Shown: positions 25,747 through 34,132 of the stretch, piece after piece | Layout of the letters: every line of letters starts with the position of its first letter | How positions within the stretch are numbered: the stretch's first letter is position 1 | From: CBDCUE01 sp965222515 | GTDB lineage: Bacteria > Pseudomonadota > Alphaproteobacteria > Rickettsiales > JABIRX01 | Reading direction: 5' to 3' | Length of the DNA stretch: 64,000 nt | NCBI GenBank assembly: GCA_965222515.1 | Contig: CBDCUE010000020.1 | Location: forward strand, 1-64,000 | Made by a program: the position numbers and the translations under genes | Notes under the pieces: model-generated | Told to the model about the DNA's origin: nothing | The model's database searches: none | What the model saw: only the letters and a program-made list of their open reading frames with translations

Positions 25747-26363
25747 TTAATAAAAATCTTAATTATAACCTCTACATTATTATTTGTTTCTTGTAGTAGT
25801 AATTCATTCAAATATAGCTATAAAAACTCTACTTGAAAAAAAGATATTTCTAAATATTATGTTGGAAATGTAGATTTAAGATTTAAAATTGTACAAAAAA
25901 AAGCAATTACTAGAAAAACTCCAGAAAATGATAAGTTTCCCAATGAAAAAGAGTTAAACTCAATAGTAAAAACTATGTTCAACGATTCTTTTAAAGAAAA
26001 AAACATTTATTATAAAAGCAAAAAAAACATTAATACTTACAAAGTAGGAATAGAAATTGATTATCATAGATTGGGGCTAGTTTTTAAAAAATATGCTTTT
26101 AATTATCTTGCATTAAATTCTGTAATAAAAATTCATGATTATAAAATAATGTTGTAGCCGTTTCTAAATTAAATAAATATACAAATTCAAGAAATTGTAA
26201 ATCTTTATATAACTTGTTATCTCTAGGGATATGTGATTTAGTAAAAGAAGTTAGAGATTTGTTCAGTGTTATTTTTGCTTTAAAAACTGCTAAAGATGAA
26301 AAAAACGATCTTAAAATTATTGTAAAAAGTTTTGCATCAGAGATAAAAAACTTAGGGAGATAA
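25747..26363 (+). pseudogene. Decayed lipoprotein gene
   Basis: From 25747 the frame encodes IKILIITSTLLFVSCSS, a lipoprotein signal with lipobox, but it lacks any start codon. An in-frame TGA follows at residue 30, and the same frame then continues (KYYVGNVDLRFKI ... NYLALNSVIKIHDYKIML) to TAG at about 26155. A shift to another frame gives further coding-like sequence (VAVSKLNKY ... SEIKNLGR) to TAA at 26361. The original was roughly 205 aa. Start loss, nonsense and frameshift together mark a dead gene. The family is not recognised. Confidence 0.65.
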
Positions 26364-26548
26364 AAAAAACCAACTAATGCTATTTAACTAATGCTAATTT
26401 AAGTTAAAAATTAACAATTTTTTTTATTTAAAAATGTGAATAAATGGATCAAAAAAGGGGTTATATATGAAAAAAGAGATAGAATTGCAAGTTTCGTATA
26501 AAGTTGTATTTTACCCTTTTTTTAACATAGAACCCCAAAGGCTAAAAG

Positions 26549-27841
26549 CTAATATATTGGAAATTCAGAGCATAGTTTAATGACAGATGATTTTGTTTCT
26601 TTTATTATAGATGATAAATTATCTTTGTTTTCTGATAAGGCATCTAATACATCTCCTATTAAATTACCAATTAACTTAAATTCTTCTTCTTTAAACCCTC
26701 TACTTGTTCCAGCTGGAGTCCCTAATCTAATTCCAGAAGTTACAAATGGACTTTCTGGATCAAAAGGAATGGCATTTTTATTGCAAGTAAGATGAGCTTC
26801 TTCTAAAACTATTTCAGCTCCCTTCCCAGTTAACTTTTTTGGTCTCAAATCTACTAATACTAAATGATTATCAGTTCCTCCAGAGATAATATCAACCCCT
26901 CTTGATTGCAAGGTTTTTGCAAGCTCTTTTGCATTATCAACCATTTGATGAGCATATTTTTTAAAATCATCTGTTAAAGCATCTTTAAAACAAACAGCTT
27001 TTCCTGCAATCACATGCATTAAAGGACCACCTTGGATTCCTGGGAAAATAGCAGAATTTATTTTTTTCTCATATTCAGTGCTTTGCGATATTATAATTCC
27101 GCCTCTTGGTCCTCTTAAAGTTTTGTGAGTCGTGCTAGTTACCACATCAGCATAAGGGACTGGAGATGGATAAGCTCCTCCTGCAACTAATCCTGCAATA
27201 TGGGCCATATCAATTAATAAAATAGCCCCTACTTTATCCGCAATATCTCTGTATCTTTGCCAATCTACAATTCTTGGGTATGCAGAAAAACCACCAATAA
27301 TCATTTTTGGCTTATGTTTTATTGCTAATTCTTCTAATTCATCATAATCTAATAAGTGATTATCTTTTCTTACCCCATATTGAATTGCATTAAACCATTT
27401 TCCAGATTGATTTACACTTGAACCGTGAGTTAAATGACCACCAGCGGATAATGCCTGACCTAGAATAGTGTCTCCAGGTTGCAAAAGAGCATTAAAAACT
27501 CCTTGATTTGCTTGTGATCCAGAATTAGGTTGCACATTTGCATATTCACAATTAAAAAGTTTTTTTACCCTATCAATTGCTAGTTTCTCTATTTCATCAA
27601 CAAATTCACAACCGCCATAATATCTTTTTTTAGGATATCCTTCTGCATATTTGTTGGTTAGAATTGTTCCTTGTGCTTGGATTACTGCTTTTGAAGTGAT
27701 GTTTTCTGATGCAATCAACTCAATTTGATTAAATTGTCTATCTGCTTCTTTTTCAATATATTTAAAAATATCAGCATCTCTTGAATAAAGATCTTCTTCA
27801 AAAAAATTTTCAATATATTTATTTGCATAAGATTTTGTCAT
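26549..27841 (-). CDS. glyA: Serine hydroxymethyltransferase
   Basis: The product (430 aa) is a PLP enzyme interconverting serine and glycine while charging tetrahydrofolate. QIELIASENITSKAV, ANVQPNSGSQAN, and the PLP-lysine block VTSTTHKTLRGPRGG are all present, as is GIRLGTPAGTSRG. The protein is full length and well conserved. It lies 3 bp after the sodium:amino-acid symporter gene; a symporter for alanine or glycine next to glyA suggests joint use of imported glycine or alanine. Confidence 0.97.
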   Translation of the reverse strand: MTKSYANKYIENFFEEDLYSRDADIFKYIEKEADRQFNQIELIASENITSKAVIQAQGTILTNKYAEGYPKKRYYGGCEFVDEIEKLAIDRVKKLFNCEYANVQPNSGSQANQGVFNALLQPGDTILGQALSAGGHLTHGSSVNQSGKWFNAIQYGVRKDNHLLDYDELEELAIKHKPKMIIGGFSAYPRIVDWQRYRDIADKVGAILLIDMAHIAGLVAGGAYPSPVPYADVVTSTTHKTLRGPRGGIIISQSTEYEKKINSAIFPGIQGGPLMHVIAGKAVCFKDALTDDFKKYAHQMVDNAKELAKTLQSRGVDIISGGTDNHLVLVDLRPKKLTGKGAEIVLEEAHLTCNKNAIPFDPESPFVTSGIRLGTPAGTSRGFKEEEFKLIGNLIGDVLDALSENKDNLSSIIKETKSSVIKLCSEFPIY

Positions 27842-27844
27842 TTT

Positions 27845-29302
27845 TTATAATTTATTAAGTTTTAATTTTTTTATATATGCTTTGGTATCATCTCTGATTT
27901 CATTTCTCATGATAAAAAGCCCAATTACATTTGGAACTGCCATAGATAAAAATAAAATATCTGCTAAATCAATCACTACATCTAATCTTATCAGACCTCC
28001 TACAATAATAGAAAGAGCAAAAACAGAATGAGCAATTTTCATATTTGATGATTTAGAAAAATACTCCCAAGCTTGCTGGCAATAATAACTATAAGTTAAC
28101 ATTGTAGAAAAAGAGAATAAAATTACCACAAGAGATAATACATACGAAAACCAAGGAGTAACAGTGACAAAGGCAGCTTTAGTTAACAATACCCCATTTA
28201 AACCTTTAGTACCTTCTCCTTGATAAACACCTGTTACTACAATTACTATCCCTGTCATAAAACATATAATAATTGTGTCTAAAAATGGTTCTAATAAAGA
28301 TATTGTTCCCTCCTGTACAGGTTCTTTAGTCTTGGATGCTGCATGAGCTGTTGGTGAAGTACCTATTCCAGCTTCATTAGAAAAGGCGGCTCTTTTAAAA
28401 CCAGCAATCATTGCTCCAATTATTCCACCAGTAGCTACTTCAGATCCCAAAAAGGCAGCTTTAAACATAGTTGCTATTGCTACACCAATATTTGAGTAAT
28501 TAATTACCAAAATGGTAAAACAAGAAATTATATAAATAATAGCCATAAGAGGAACTAACTTTGCTGCAACATTACCAACTCTAGCAATACCACCGAATAA
28601 AATGAAAGCTACTGTTCCAGCTAAAATTAATACAAAAATTACCTTTCCCAAAGAACCTAAAGAAAAAGTGCTAACAAACATTGCTGTTGCTTGATTTGAT
28701 TGAAATATCATTCCAGCTCCAATTCCTCCTAAAACAAAAAGCAAGGCAGCTATTTTAGCCAAAACTAACCCTAACTTCTCCTTTCCATGTTTTTTTAAAC
28801 CTTTTTCCAAATAATAAAATATTCCTGCTTTCAAATGACCATTTTTATCAAAAGAACGATATTTCAAACCTAATGTTACCTCTGAAAATTTTAAAGACAT
28901 AGCAAAAAAAGCAGCAATCATCATCCAAATAATCGCCCCTGGTCCTCCAATGGTAACTGCAACAGCAACTCCTGCAATATTTCCTAATCCAACCGTTGCA
29001 GACACAGAAGTGAATAAAGCTTCTAATGGGGATAATTTTCCTTGAGCAGAATCATCTTTATATTTTCCTCTAGCTACATCTATGGCATGGGTAAATAATC
29101 TGATATTTACAAATTTTAATTTTATAGTAAAAAATATAGCAGCAAAAATTAGCCAAAAAACTAACAAAGGAAATCCCATAATATGTATGGTCCAACCTCC
29201 TCCAAAAGGATTATCTCCTTTTAAACAAATAAAAGCCAAAAAGCCAACTATGCTAGATATAGCTGAATCTATACTGCCTATGATTGTGTTTAATATATCC
29301 AT
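27845..29302 (-). CDS. Sodium:alanine/glycine symporter (AGCS family)
   Basis: The product (485 aa) is an inner-membrane carrier with about 10-11 helices. Family blocks seen are SPLEALFTSVSATVGLGNIAGVAVA, GGPGAIIWMMIAAFF, KFSEVTLGLKYR, and RAAFSNEAGIGTSPTAHAA. AGCS carriers take up alanine or glycine with Na+. It is upstream of glyA in the same transcript. The upstream gap has no GC-rich structure that could be a glycine riboswitch; it holds a family D repeat at 29431-29508. Confidence 0.93.
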   Translation of the reverse strand: MDILNTIIGSIDSAISSIVGFLAFICLKGDNPFGGGWTIHIMGFPLLVFWLIFAAIFFTIKLKFVNIRLFTHAIDVARGKYKDDSAQGKLSPLEALFTSVSATVGLGNIAGVAVAVTIGGPGAIIWMMIAAFFAMSLKFSEVTLGLKYRSFDKNGHLKAGIFYYLEKGLKKHGKEKLGLVLAKIAALLFVLGGIGAGMIFQSNQATAMFVSTFSLGSLGKVIFVLILAGTVAFILFGGIARVGNVAAKLVPLMAIIYIISCFTILVINYSNIGVAIATMFKAAFLGSEVATGGIIGAMIAGFKRAAFSNEAGIGTSPTAHAASKTKEPVQEGTISLLEPFLDTIIICFMTGIVIVVTGVYQGEGTKGLNGVLLTKAAFVTVTPWFSYVLSLVVILFSFSTMLTYSYYCQQAWEYFSKSSNMKIAHSVFALSIIVGGLIRLDVVIDLADILFLSMAVPNVIGLFIMRNEIRDDTKAYIKKLKLNKL

Positions 29303-29430
29303 AATGTTATGTTTTTAGTAATTTTTTAATAATAATCTATAATTTATAATCAAATATATTATATTTACAAGGCTTGTTTTATAAAAATATCTTATAATTA
29401 AAAAAATTAGCTATATACTAAAAAAATATG

Positions 29431-29508
29431 TAAGAGGGGTTTTATCAGCAGTAATTTTTTTTGTAATTCACCTTGTTTGCAAAACGACTGATAACAAAAC
29501 CCCACTTA
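29431..29508. repeat. Family D inverted-repeat element, empty copy
   Basis: The arms TAAGAGGGGTTTTATCAGCAGT and ACGACTGATAACAAAACCCCACTTA can form a long stem with small bulges. The interior TTTTTTGTAATTCACCTTGTTTGCAAAA matches the reverse complement of the family D copy at 13102-13224 but lacks its GC-rich hairpin. It lies in the divergent gap between the AGCS symporter gene and miaB. Confidence 0.8.
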
Positions 29509-29521
29509 CAAAAATATATAA

Positions 29522-29578
29522 GTGTAAATGTTAATAAGATTGCATATATACGAAAAACAAGCTTAACTTAAAAAAAGA
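29522..29578 (+). promoter_or_regulatory. Conserved leader before miaB
   Basis: GTGTAAATGTTAA, then AGATTGCATATATA, then GCTTAACTTAAAAAAAGA directly before ATG 29579. The same three blocks in the same order and spacing precede adk (42001-42054, minus strand). It may be promoter plus 5' leader. Confidence 0.5.
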
Positions 29579-30910
29579 ATGCAATTAGTTGAAAGAAAAC
29601 TTTATATTAAAACCTATGGCTGTCAAATGAATGTTTATGATTCTGAGAGGATGAAAGAATTATTTGTTCCTTTTGGTTATAAAATAGTAGATGATTATAA
29701 AGGCTCAGATTTAGTTATTTTAAACACTTGCCATATTAGAGAAAAGGCAACAGAAAAAGTATATTCTGAATTAGGTAGAATATATAAAGCCAACAAAGAA
29801 AAAAAACCCATAATAGCAGTTGCAGGTTGTGTGGCTCAAGCAGAAGGCAAGGCAATGATTAAAAGAGCTCCTTATGTTGATGTAGTAGTTGGACCGCAAT
29901 CATATCATATTTTACCTAGCTTGGTTGCTGATATAAACAAGCATAAAAAAATCAATAAAGTTGCTTTGGATTTTGTTCAAGAAGAAAAATTTGATCTTTT
30001 ACCAGAAAAAAGAACTTCTATTGACAATAATGTATCGGCATTTGTTTCTATTCAAGAAGGCTGCGATAAATTCTGCACTTATTGTGTGGTGCCATATACT
30101 AGAGGAGCAGAATTTTCTAGACCTGTTCAAAAAATTATTGATGAAACAAAATTATTAGTAGATCAAGGGGCAAAAGAAATAACTTTATTAGGACAAAATG
30201 TTAATGCTTATCATGGTATTGATGGCAAAAAAGGAATTATGTCATTAGGTGGTTTAATAATGGAGCTTAATAAAATCAATGACCTAGAAAGAATTAGATA
30301 TGTAACCTCGCACCCTCAAGATATGCATAATGAGCTATATGAAGCTCATGCTAGTTGCTTCAAATTAATGCCATTTTTGCATCTTCCAGTGCAATCAGGA
30401 TCTGATAGGATATTAAAATTAATGAATAGAAAGCATAATGCTGAGAGTTATTTAAAAATTATTGAAAAGCTAAAAGTGGCAAGACCAGATCTTGCTTTTT
30501 CTTCAGATTTTATTGTTGGTTTTCCAGAAGAAACAGAGGAAGATTTTATGGCCACCTTAGAAATTGCTAAAAAAGTAGAATATGGTCAATGTTTTTCTTT
30601 TAAATATAGCCCAAGACCAGGAACCCCTGCTGCTTTAAGTGAAAATCAGATAAAAGAAGAGATAAAAAGTGAGCGATTGGCAAGATTAAAAAATTTATTA
30701 GATGAGAAGCAGTTGCAATTTAATAAAAAATTCTTTAATAAAAATATATCAGTGTTGTTTGATAGGCAATCAGATGATACATTAATTGGTAGAAGTGAAT
30801 ATTTACAGGTTGTAACTTTAAAAAAAACTGAGCAAAATAAAAATTACTTAAATCAAATAAAAAAAGTAAAAGTCAGCAGGTCTGGAATGCATAGCTTGGA
30901 AGCTAAATAA
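29579..30910 (+). CDS. miaB: tRNA-2-methylthio-N6-dimethylallyladenosine synthase MiaB
   Basis: The product (443 aa) is a radical-SAM methylthiotransferase acting on A37 of tRNAs. The N-terminal cluster cysteines are C15, C51 and C84. The radical-SAM triad is C162, C166 and C169 in GCDKFCTYC, followed by VVPYTRGAEFSR typical of MiaB. A TRAM-like RNA-binding domain ends the protein. It is complete. The next gene begins 12 bp downstream. Confidence 0.95.
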   Translation: MQLVERKLYIKTYGCQMNVYDSERMKELFVPFGYKIVDDYKGSDLVILNTCHIREKATEKVYSELGRIYKANKEKKPIIAVAGCVAQAEGKAMIKRAPYVDVVVGPQSYHILPSLVADINKHKKINKVALDFVQEEKFDLLPEKRTSIDNNVSAFVSIQEGCDKFCTYCVVPYTRGAEFSRPVQKIIDETKLLVDQGAKEITLLGQNVNAYHGIDGKKGIMSLGGLIMELNKINDLERIRYVTSHPQDMHNELYEAHASCFKLMPFLHLPVQSGSDRILKLMNRKHNAESYLKIIEKLKVARPDLAFSSDFIVGFPEETEEDFMATLEIAKKVEYGQCFSFKYSPRPGTPAALSENQIKEEIKSERLARLKNLLDEKQLQFNKKFFNKNISVLFDRQSDDTLIGRSEYLQVVTLKKTEQNKNYLNQIKKVKVSRSGMHSLEAK

Positions 30911-30922
30911 ATATGGAGTTTT

Positions 30923-31669
30923 ATGATAAAAATAATATTAACTAGCTTTTTTATTGTTGTTTATTTGAGCAACATCTCTTTTGCAGATGACAAGGCACAA
31001 AAGATAATTAACCAAGTGGATAAACAAGGAAAAAAACAAAAACATCAACTTTTTGATGTAGAAATGCAGATTTATAATAAAAAGAATCACATAAGAAAAA
31101 GATATTTTACTCAAAAAAGATTAATTGCCAAAAATGACCAAGCAATTATAAAATTCTACAAACCTGCAACAGTAAAAAATACTGCTGTGCTTACTCACAG
31201 CGATCAAAACAACAAGACTCAATGGATATATTTACCTGCCTTATCTAGTGTAAGACAATTAAGTTCTAGCGAAAAAAACAATAGTTTTGTTGGCTCTGAT
31301 TTTAGTTATGAAGATATAGCAGGAAGACATCCTTTTGATGACAAGCATAATTTTATTAAAGAAACAGATAAATATTATATCATCAACTCATTTCCTAAAA
31401 AACACTCTAGCTATTCAAAGTTAGAATTAGTAATAGATAAAAAAAGATTTGTAGTAATTAGAATTAAATTTTTTAATAAAGATAAAAAATTGTTAAAAAC
31501 CTTAACAAATAAAAAAATAGAAAAAATTACTAATATGTATGTAATAACAGAGGCTATAATGTTGAATAATTTTACTAAAGGTAAAACAATTCTAAAAATA
31601 ACTGATATAGATTTTTCCAAAAAATGGACTGATTTTGACTTTAGTGTAGGTAATTTACAAAATTTCTAA
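30923..31669 (+). CDS. LolA-like outer-membrane lipoprotein-sorting protein
   Basis: The product (248 aa) has a signal peptide (MIKIILTSFFIVVYLSNISFA) and a LolA-like fold: KAQKIINQVDKQ, then WIYLPALSSVRQLSSSEKNNSFVGSDFSYEDIAGR. This last block is typical of the LolA_like group (outer membrane lipoprotein-sorting protein) encoded beside RND/MMPL exporters and DUF1302-type barrels, and not of canonical LolA. The following gene, 8 bp on, is a beta-barrel. The pair probably moves a lipid or hydrophobic cargo between membranes; no RND pump is adjacent. Confidence 0.8.
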   Translation: MIKIILTSFFIVVYLSNISFADDKAQKIINQVDKQGKKQKHQLFDVEMQIYNKKNHIRKRYFTQKRLIAKNDQAIIKFYKPATVKNTAVLTHSDQNNKTQWIYLPALSSVRQLSSSEKNNSFVGSDFSYEDIAGRHPFDDKHNFIKETDKYYIINSFPKKHSSYSKLELVIDKKRFVVIRIKFFNKDKKLLKTLTNKKIEKITNMYVITEAIMLNNFTKGKTILKITDIDFSKKWTDFDFSVGNLQNF

Positions 31670-31677
31670 TTTATTCT

Positions 31678-33258
31678 ATGAAGTTATTTAAAAATATTTT
31701 AATCTTTTTATTATTTTCTTGCCCTGCTATGGCTCAAAATGATTTTGATCTTGTGGAATTAAATGATGTTTTGCTTATAGACAAAGCTAAAAAACAAGAA
31801 AAAACTAAAAAGAAATTGTTAGGGAGAAAAATATCTGGAGATATTTCTAGTTCTTACAACATCACTGATATAGGAAAAAGAAGCAGTAGTTCAGTCTTGA
31901 TTAGATTCCAAAGCAAGCTAAAACCATATTTAGATTTGGTAATAGAAGGTAATTATCTTACTTCTCATATTGAAATAGAGCAAGAATTAAAACCTGACAG
32001 ACGGCAAAAAAATTTGCCTAAAGAAAAAACGGTGAAATTTAATTTTGATAAAATTGAGTTTCAAGAAACATATTTAAAATATAATTTTAAAAATATTTTC
32101 AATTTATCTTATGGTAAGAAAAAAATAATTTGGGGGCAGTTTGAACCATTTTCTCCAGTAGATTTTGCTCTACCTATTTATTTTTCTAGAAATTTTACTA
32201 ATTACAGCAAAAGAAACAACAGAGTTCCTGTTACTCATACTAATTTTACTTGGAATATTAAAAAAAACATTACTTTTGATGCATATCATTTTAGAGAATT
32301 TGTTTTTGATGATGTATTAGGTGATAATTTTTTTAATAATAAGAAAGAATATTATGTTTTAGAATATCTTTTTGATGAAAATGGTGATGTTGAGCGAGAT
32401 TTTTTAGGAAATCCTCTATTTAATTTTGTAAAAAAAGAAAAATCATCAACATTGCCAGGTGATAAAGATCAATATGGTTTTAGATTAATGTTTTATCCAA
32501 AATGGGCTAGCTTTGGTTTTACATATTTTAATGGCTGGAACACAAATACTCCTAATAATTTTAGAAAATTGACAAAATTAAATGATGAATTTAATAATAA
32601 TTCTTATGCAGCTGAGCCTTTTCCATCATTACCTAAACAAGAAATGTTTGGGGTAGAATTTGCCAAAAAAATAGGGAAATTTACCTTAAAAACAGAATAT
32701 TCAATTATTAGTAATGTTAATAATTATACATTCAGTAGCATTGATACTTTAAGATTAGATCAATCTTCACAAAGAATCCAAGATTATTATAATGCTATTT
32801 TAACTCAAAATAATGGTAATTTATATAAACAGCAAAAAATTGGATTTATTGCTTTTGGTTTTGATTATGTAGGAAAATTATGGGACAGTAATCTTATTGT
32901 CTTTAGGGTTGACCCTTTATCACAAGAAAATGCAAATATCAAAACATTAGAAGCTAGGGCTTATGACATTAGTGGTTCTGAAGATAATTCAAAAAAATTT
33001 TTTCCGACATTTCATTTAGTTAGGCATTTTAATGATGCTAAAAAATCTGGTCTAGGAGCGATTGTTGGTTTGTTGGGTAGTGCTACAGGGGCCGCATTTT
33101 ATTATAAAACAGAAATCAAAGAATCATTTTCTATATTACTATCTTTAGAGTCTTTGCAATATTTTTCTGATATATTATTAGACGAACACAACTCAAACTA
33201 CAGCAACAAAAAATCTCTAACTACAGGAGTAAGACTCACAGCATCTTATAAGTTTTAA
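31678..33258 (+). CDS. Outer-membrane beta-barrel protein (DUF1302-like)
   Basis: The product (526 aa) has a signal peptide ending CPAMAQ, a Lys-rich neck, then many amphipathic strands (SGDISSSYNITDI, LDLVIEGNYLT, FNLSYGKKKIIWGQFEPFSPVDFALPIY) and a C-terminal strand ending LTASYKF with terminal Phe, as barrels recognised by BAM have. The KxxWGQxxxxxPxD block is found in DUF1302/alginate-export-like barrels. Together with the LolA-like protein it looks like an export or lipid-handling unit. The cargo is unknown. Confidence 0.72.
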   Translation: MKLFKNILIFLLFSCPAMAQNDFDLVELNDVLLIDKAKKQEKTKKKLLGRKISGDISSSYNITDIGKRSSSSVLIRFQSKLKPYLDLVIEGNYLTSHIEIEQELKPDRRQKNLPKEKTVKFNFDKIEFQETYLKYNFKNIFNLSYGKKKIIWGQFEPFSPVDFALPIYFSRNFTNYSKRNNRVPVTHTNFTWNIKKNITFDAYHFREFVFDDVLGDNFFNNKKEYYVLEYLFDENGDVERDFLGNPLFNFVKKEKSSTLPGDKDQYGFRLMFYPKWASFGFTYFNGWNTNTPNNFRKLTKLNDEFNNNSYAAEPFPSLPKQEMFGVEFAKKIGKFTLKTEYSIISNVNNYTFSSIDTLRLDQSSQRIQDYYNAILTQNNGNLYKQQKIGFIAFGFDYVGKLWDSNLIVFRVDPLSQENANIKTLEARAYDISGSEDNSKKFFPTFHLVRHFNDAKKSGLGAIVGLLGSATGAAFYYKTEIKESFSILLSLESLQYFSDILLDEHNSNYSNKKSLTTGVRLTASYKF

Positions 33259-33307
33259 GAAATATTACAATGTCTTTCATAATTAAAATCACTTGAAAAT
33301 TCTACTT

Positions 33308-33758
33308 AGTCATCCCTAAAAAACTATAAAAAGCCTTGCAGTATAAGGTTTTTTAGATGCACCCCTAAGTCAGATTTTTGTAGACAGATTGTAAGAAAAT
33401 TAGAGAGCATTACTAAATATTGTGTTTTTTAGAGTAATCACTTACTCTAAAAAATGTAATTTATTAACACTAAATAGGTAGTCCTCCTCTTCCCAAATTA
33501 CTATATTTTATAGAAAACTTCTTTTCTATGCTTCTCCAATCTACTAATTTTGACAATATTACTAATTTATGTTTCATATTTATGATATTTACTAATTCAT
33601 TTCTGAACATATCCATATCATTTCCTGTTTGGTGAGTTTTGTGTAACATTTTTGCAAGGTTTTAAGAGTTATTGGTAATAAGCTTGTGTTTTTACTATGC
33701 AAATTATACAACTAAACCCTTATACTGCAAGGCTTTTTATAGTTTTTTAGGGACGACT
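33308..33758. mobile_element. IS5-family remnant with two facing right ends
   Basis: At 33308 an inverted right end starts (AGTCATCCCTAAAAAACTATAAAAAG). At 33475-33758 lies a segment nearly identical to 40145-40428 of the complete IS, containing the transposase start region and the normal right end GGGACGACT. The transposase C-terminal part and the left end are absent, and 33355-33474 is unrelated AT-rich DNA. This is a scrambled remnant whose right tip interrupts tolC. Confidence 0.8.
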
Positions 33759-34132
33759 ATTTATAAGCTAAATAATCTACTCTTCCTTGCTTTAATCCCA
33801 GCAACCCTCTAAAACCGTTAAATAATGGTTGATTTATTGATAATGTTCTTATTTTCTCAGTTTGAAAATTTTGCTGACCTGACTGATCACTCCTAAGATT
33901 TTTTTTTCTACCACTTTGATATAAAAGAGAAACATCTGGCAAAAATTCTGTTATTGAGTTTCTTTGATTATTTTTAGTGAATTTTAAACGATAAGTCTCT
34001 ATTAAAAATTCATTTGAATTTTTTAACCCTTTAGTTAATTGCTTCTTTTAGCTGGCTTGCAAAAGATTCTTGTGCAAAAAACATTATAAATATATAAGTA
34101 GCTATAAACAAAGTATTTTTAAATATTATCAT
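33759..34132 (-). pseudogene. tolC: TolC-family outer-membrane efflux protein, 5' fragment
   Basis: From ATG 34132 the minus strand gives a signal peptide (MIIFKNTLFIATYIFIMFFA ... FASQLKEAIN) and a stop. A frameshift at about 34037 restores TolC-like sequence (LKNSNEFLIETYRLKFTKNN, SITEFLPDVSLLYQSG, RTLSINQPLFNGFRG), which runs into the IS right tip at 33758. About 115 of roughly 450 codons remain. The start codon overlaps the last 14 bases of trpD, so trpD and tolC were once coupled. The remainder of tolC is not on the other side of the IS. Confidence 0.8.

Noticed and set aside
25747..26157. UGA read as tryptophan (altered genetic code)
   Set aside because: Two degenerate frames contain in-frame TGA, but dnaA, recN, rnd, rsmH, the GT2-GtrA gene and the coiled-coil lipoprotein gene all end properly in TGA, and Trp is encoded by TGG in conserved genes.
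29303..29578. Glycine riboswitch before the AGCS symporter and glyA
   Set aside because: The context is attractive, but the leader is almost pure A/T. The only hairpin is a family D repeat without riboswitch motifs.
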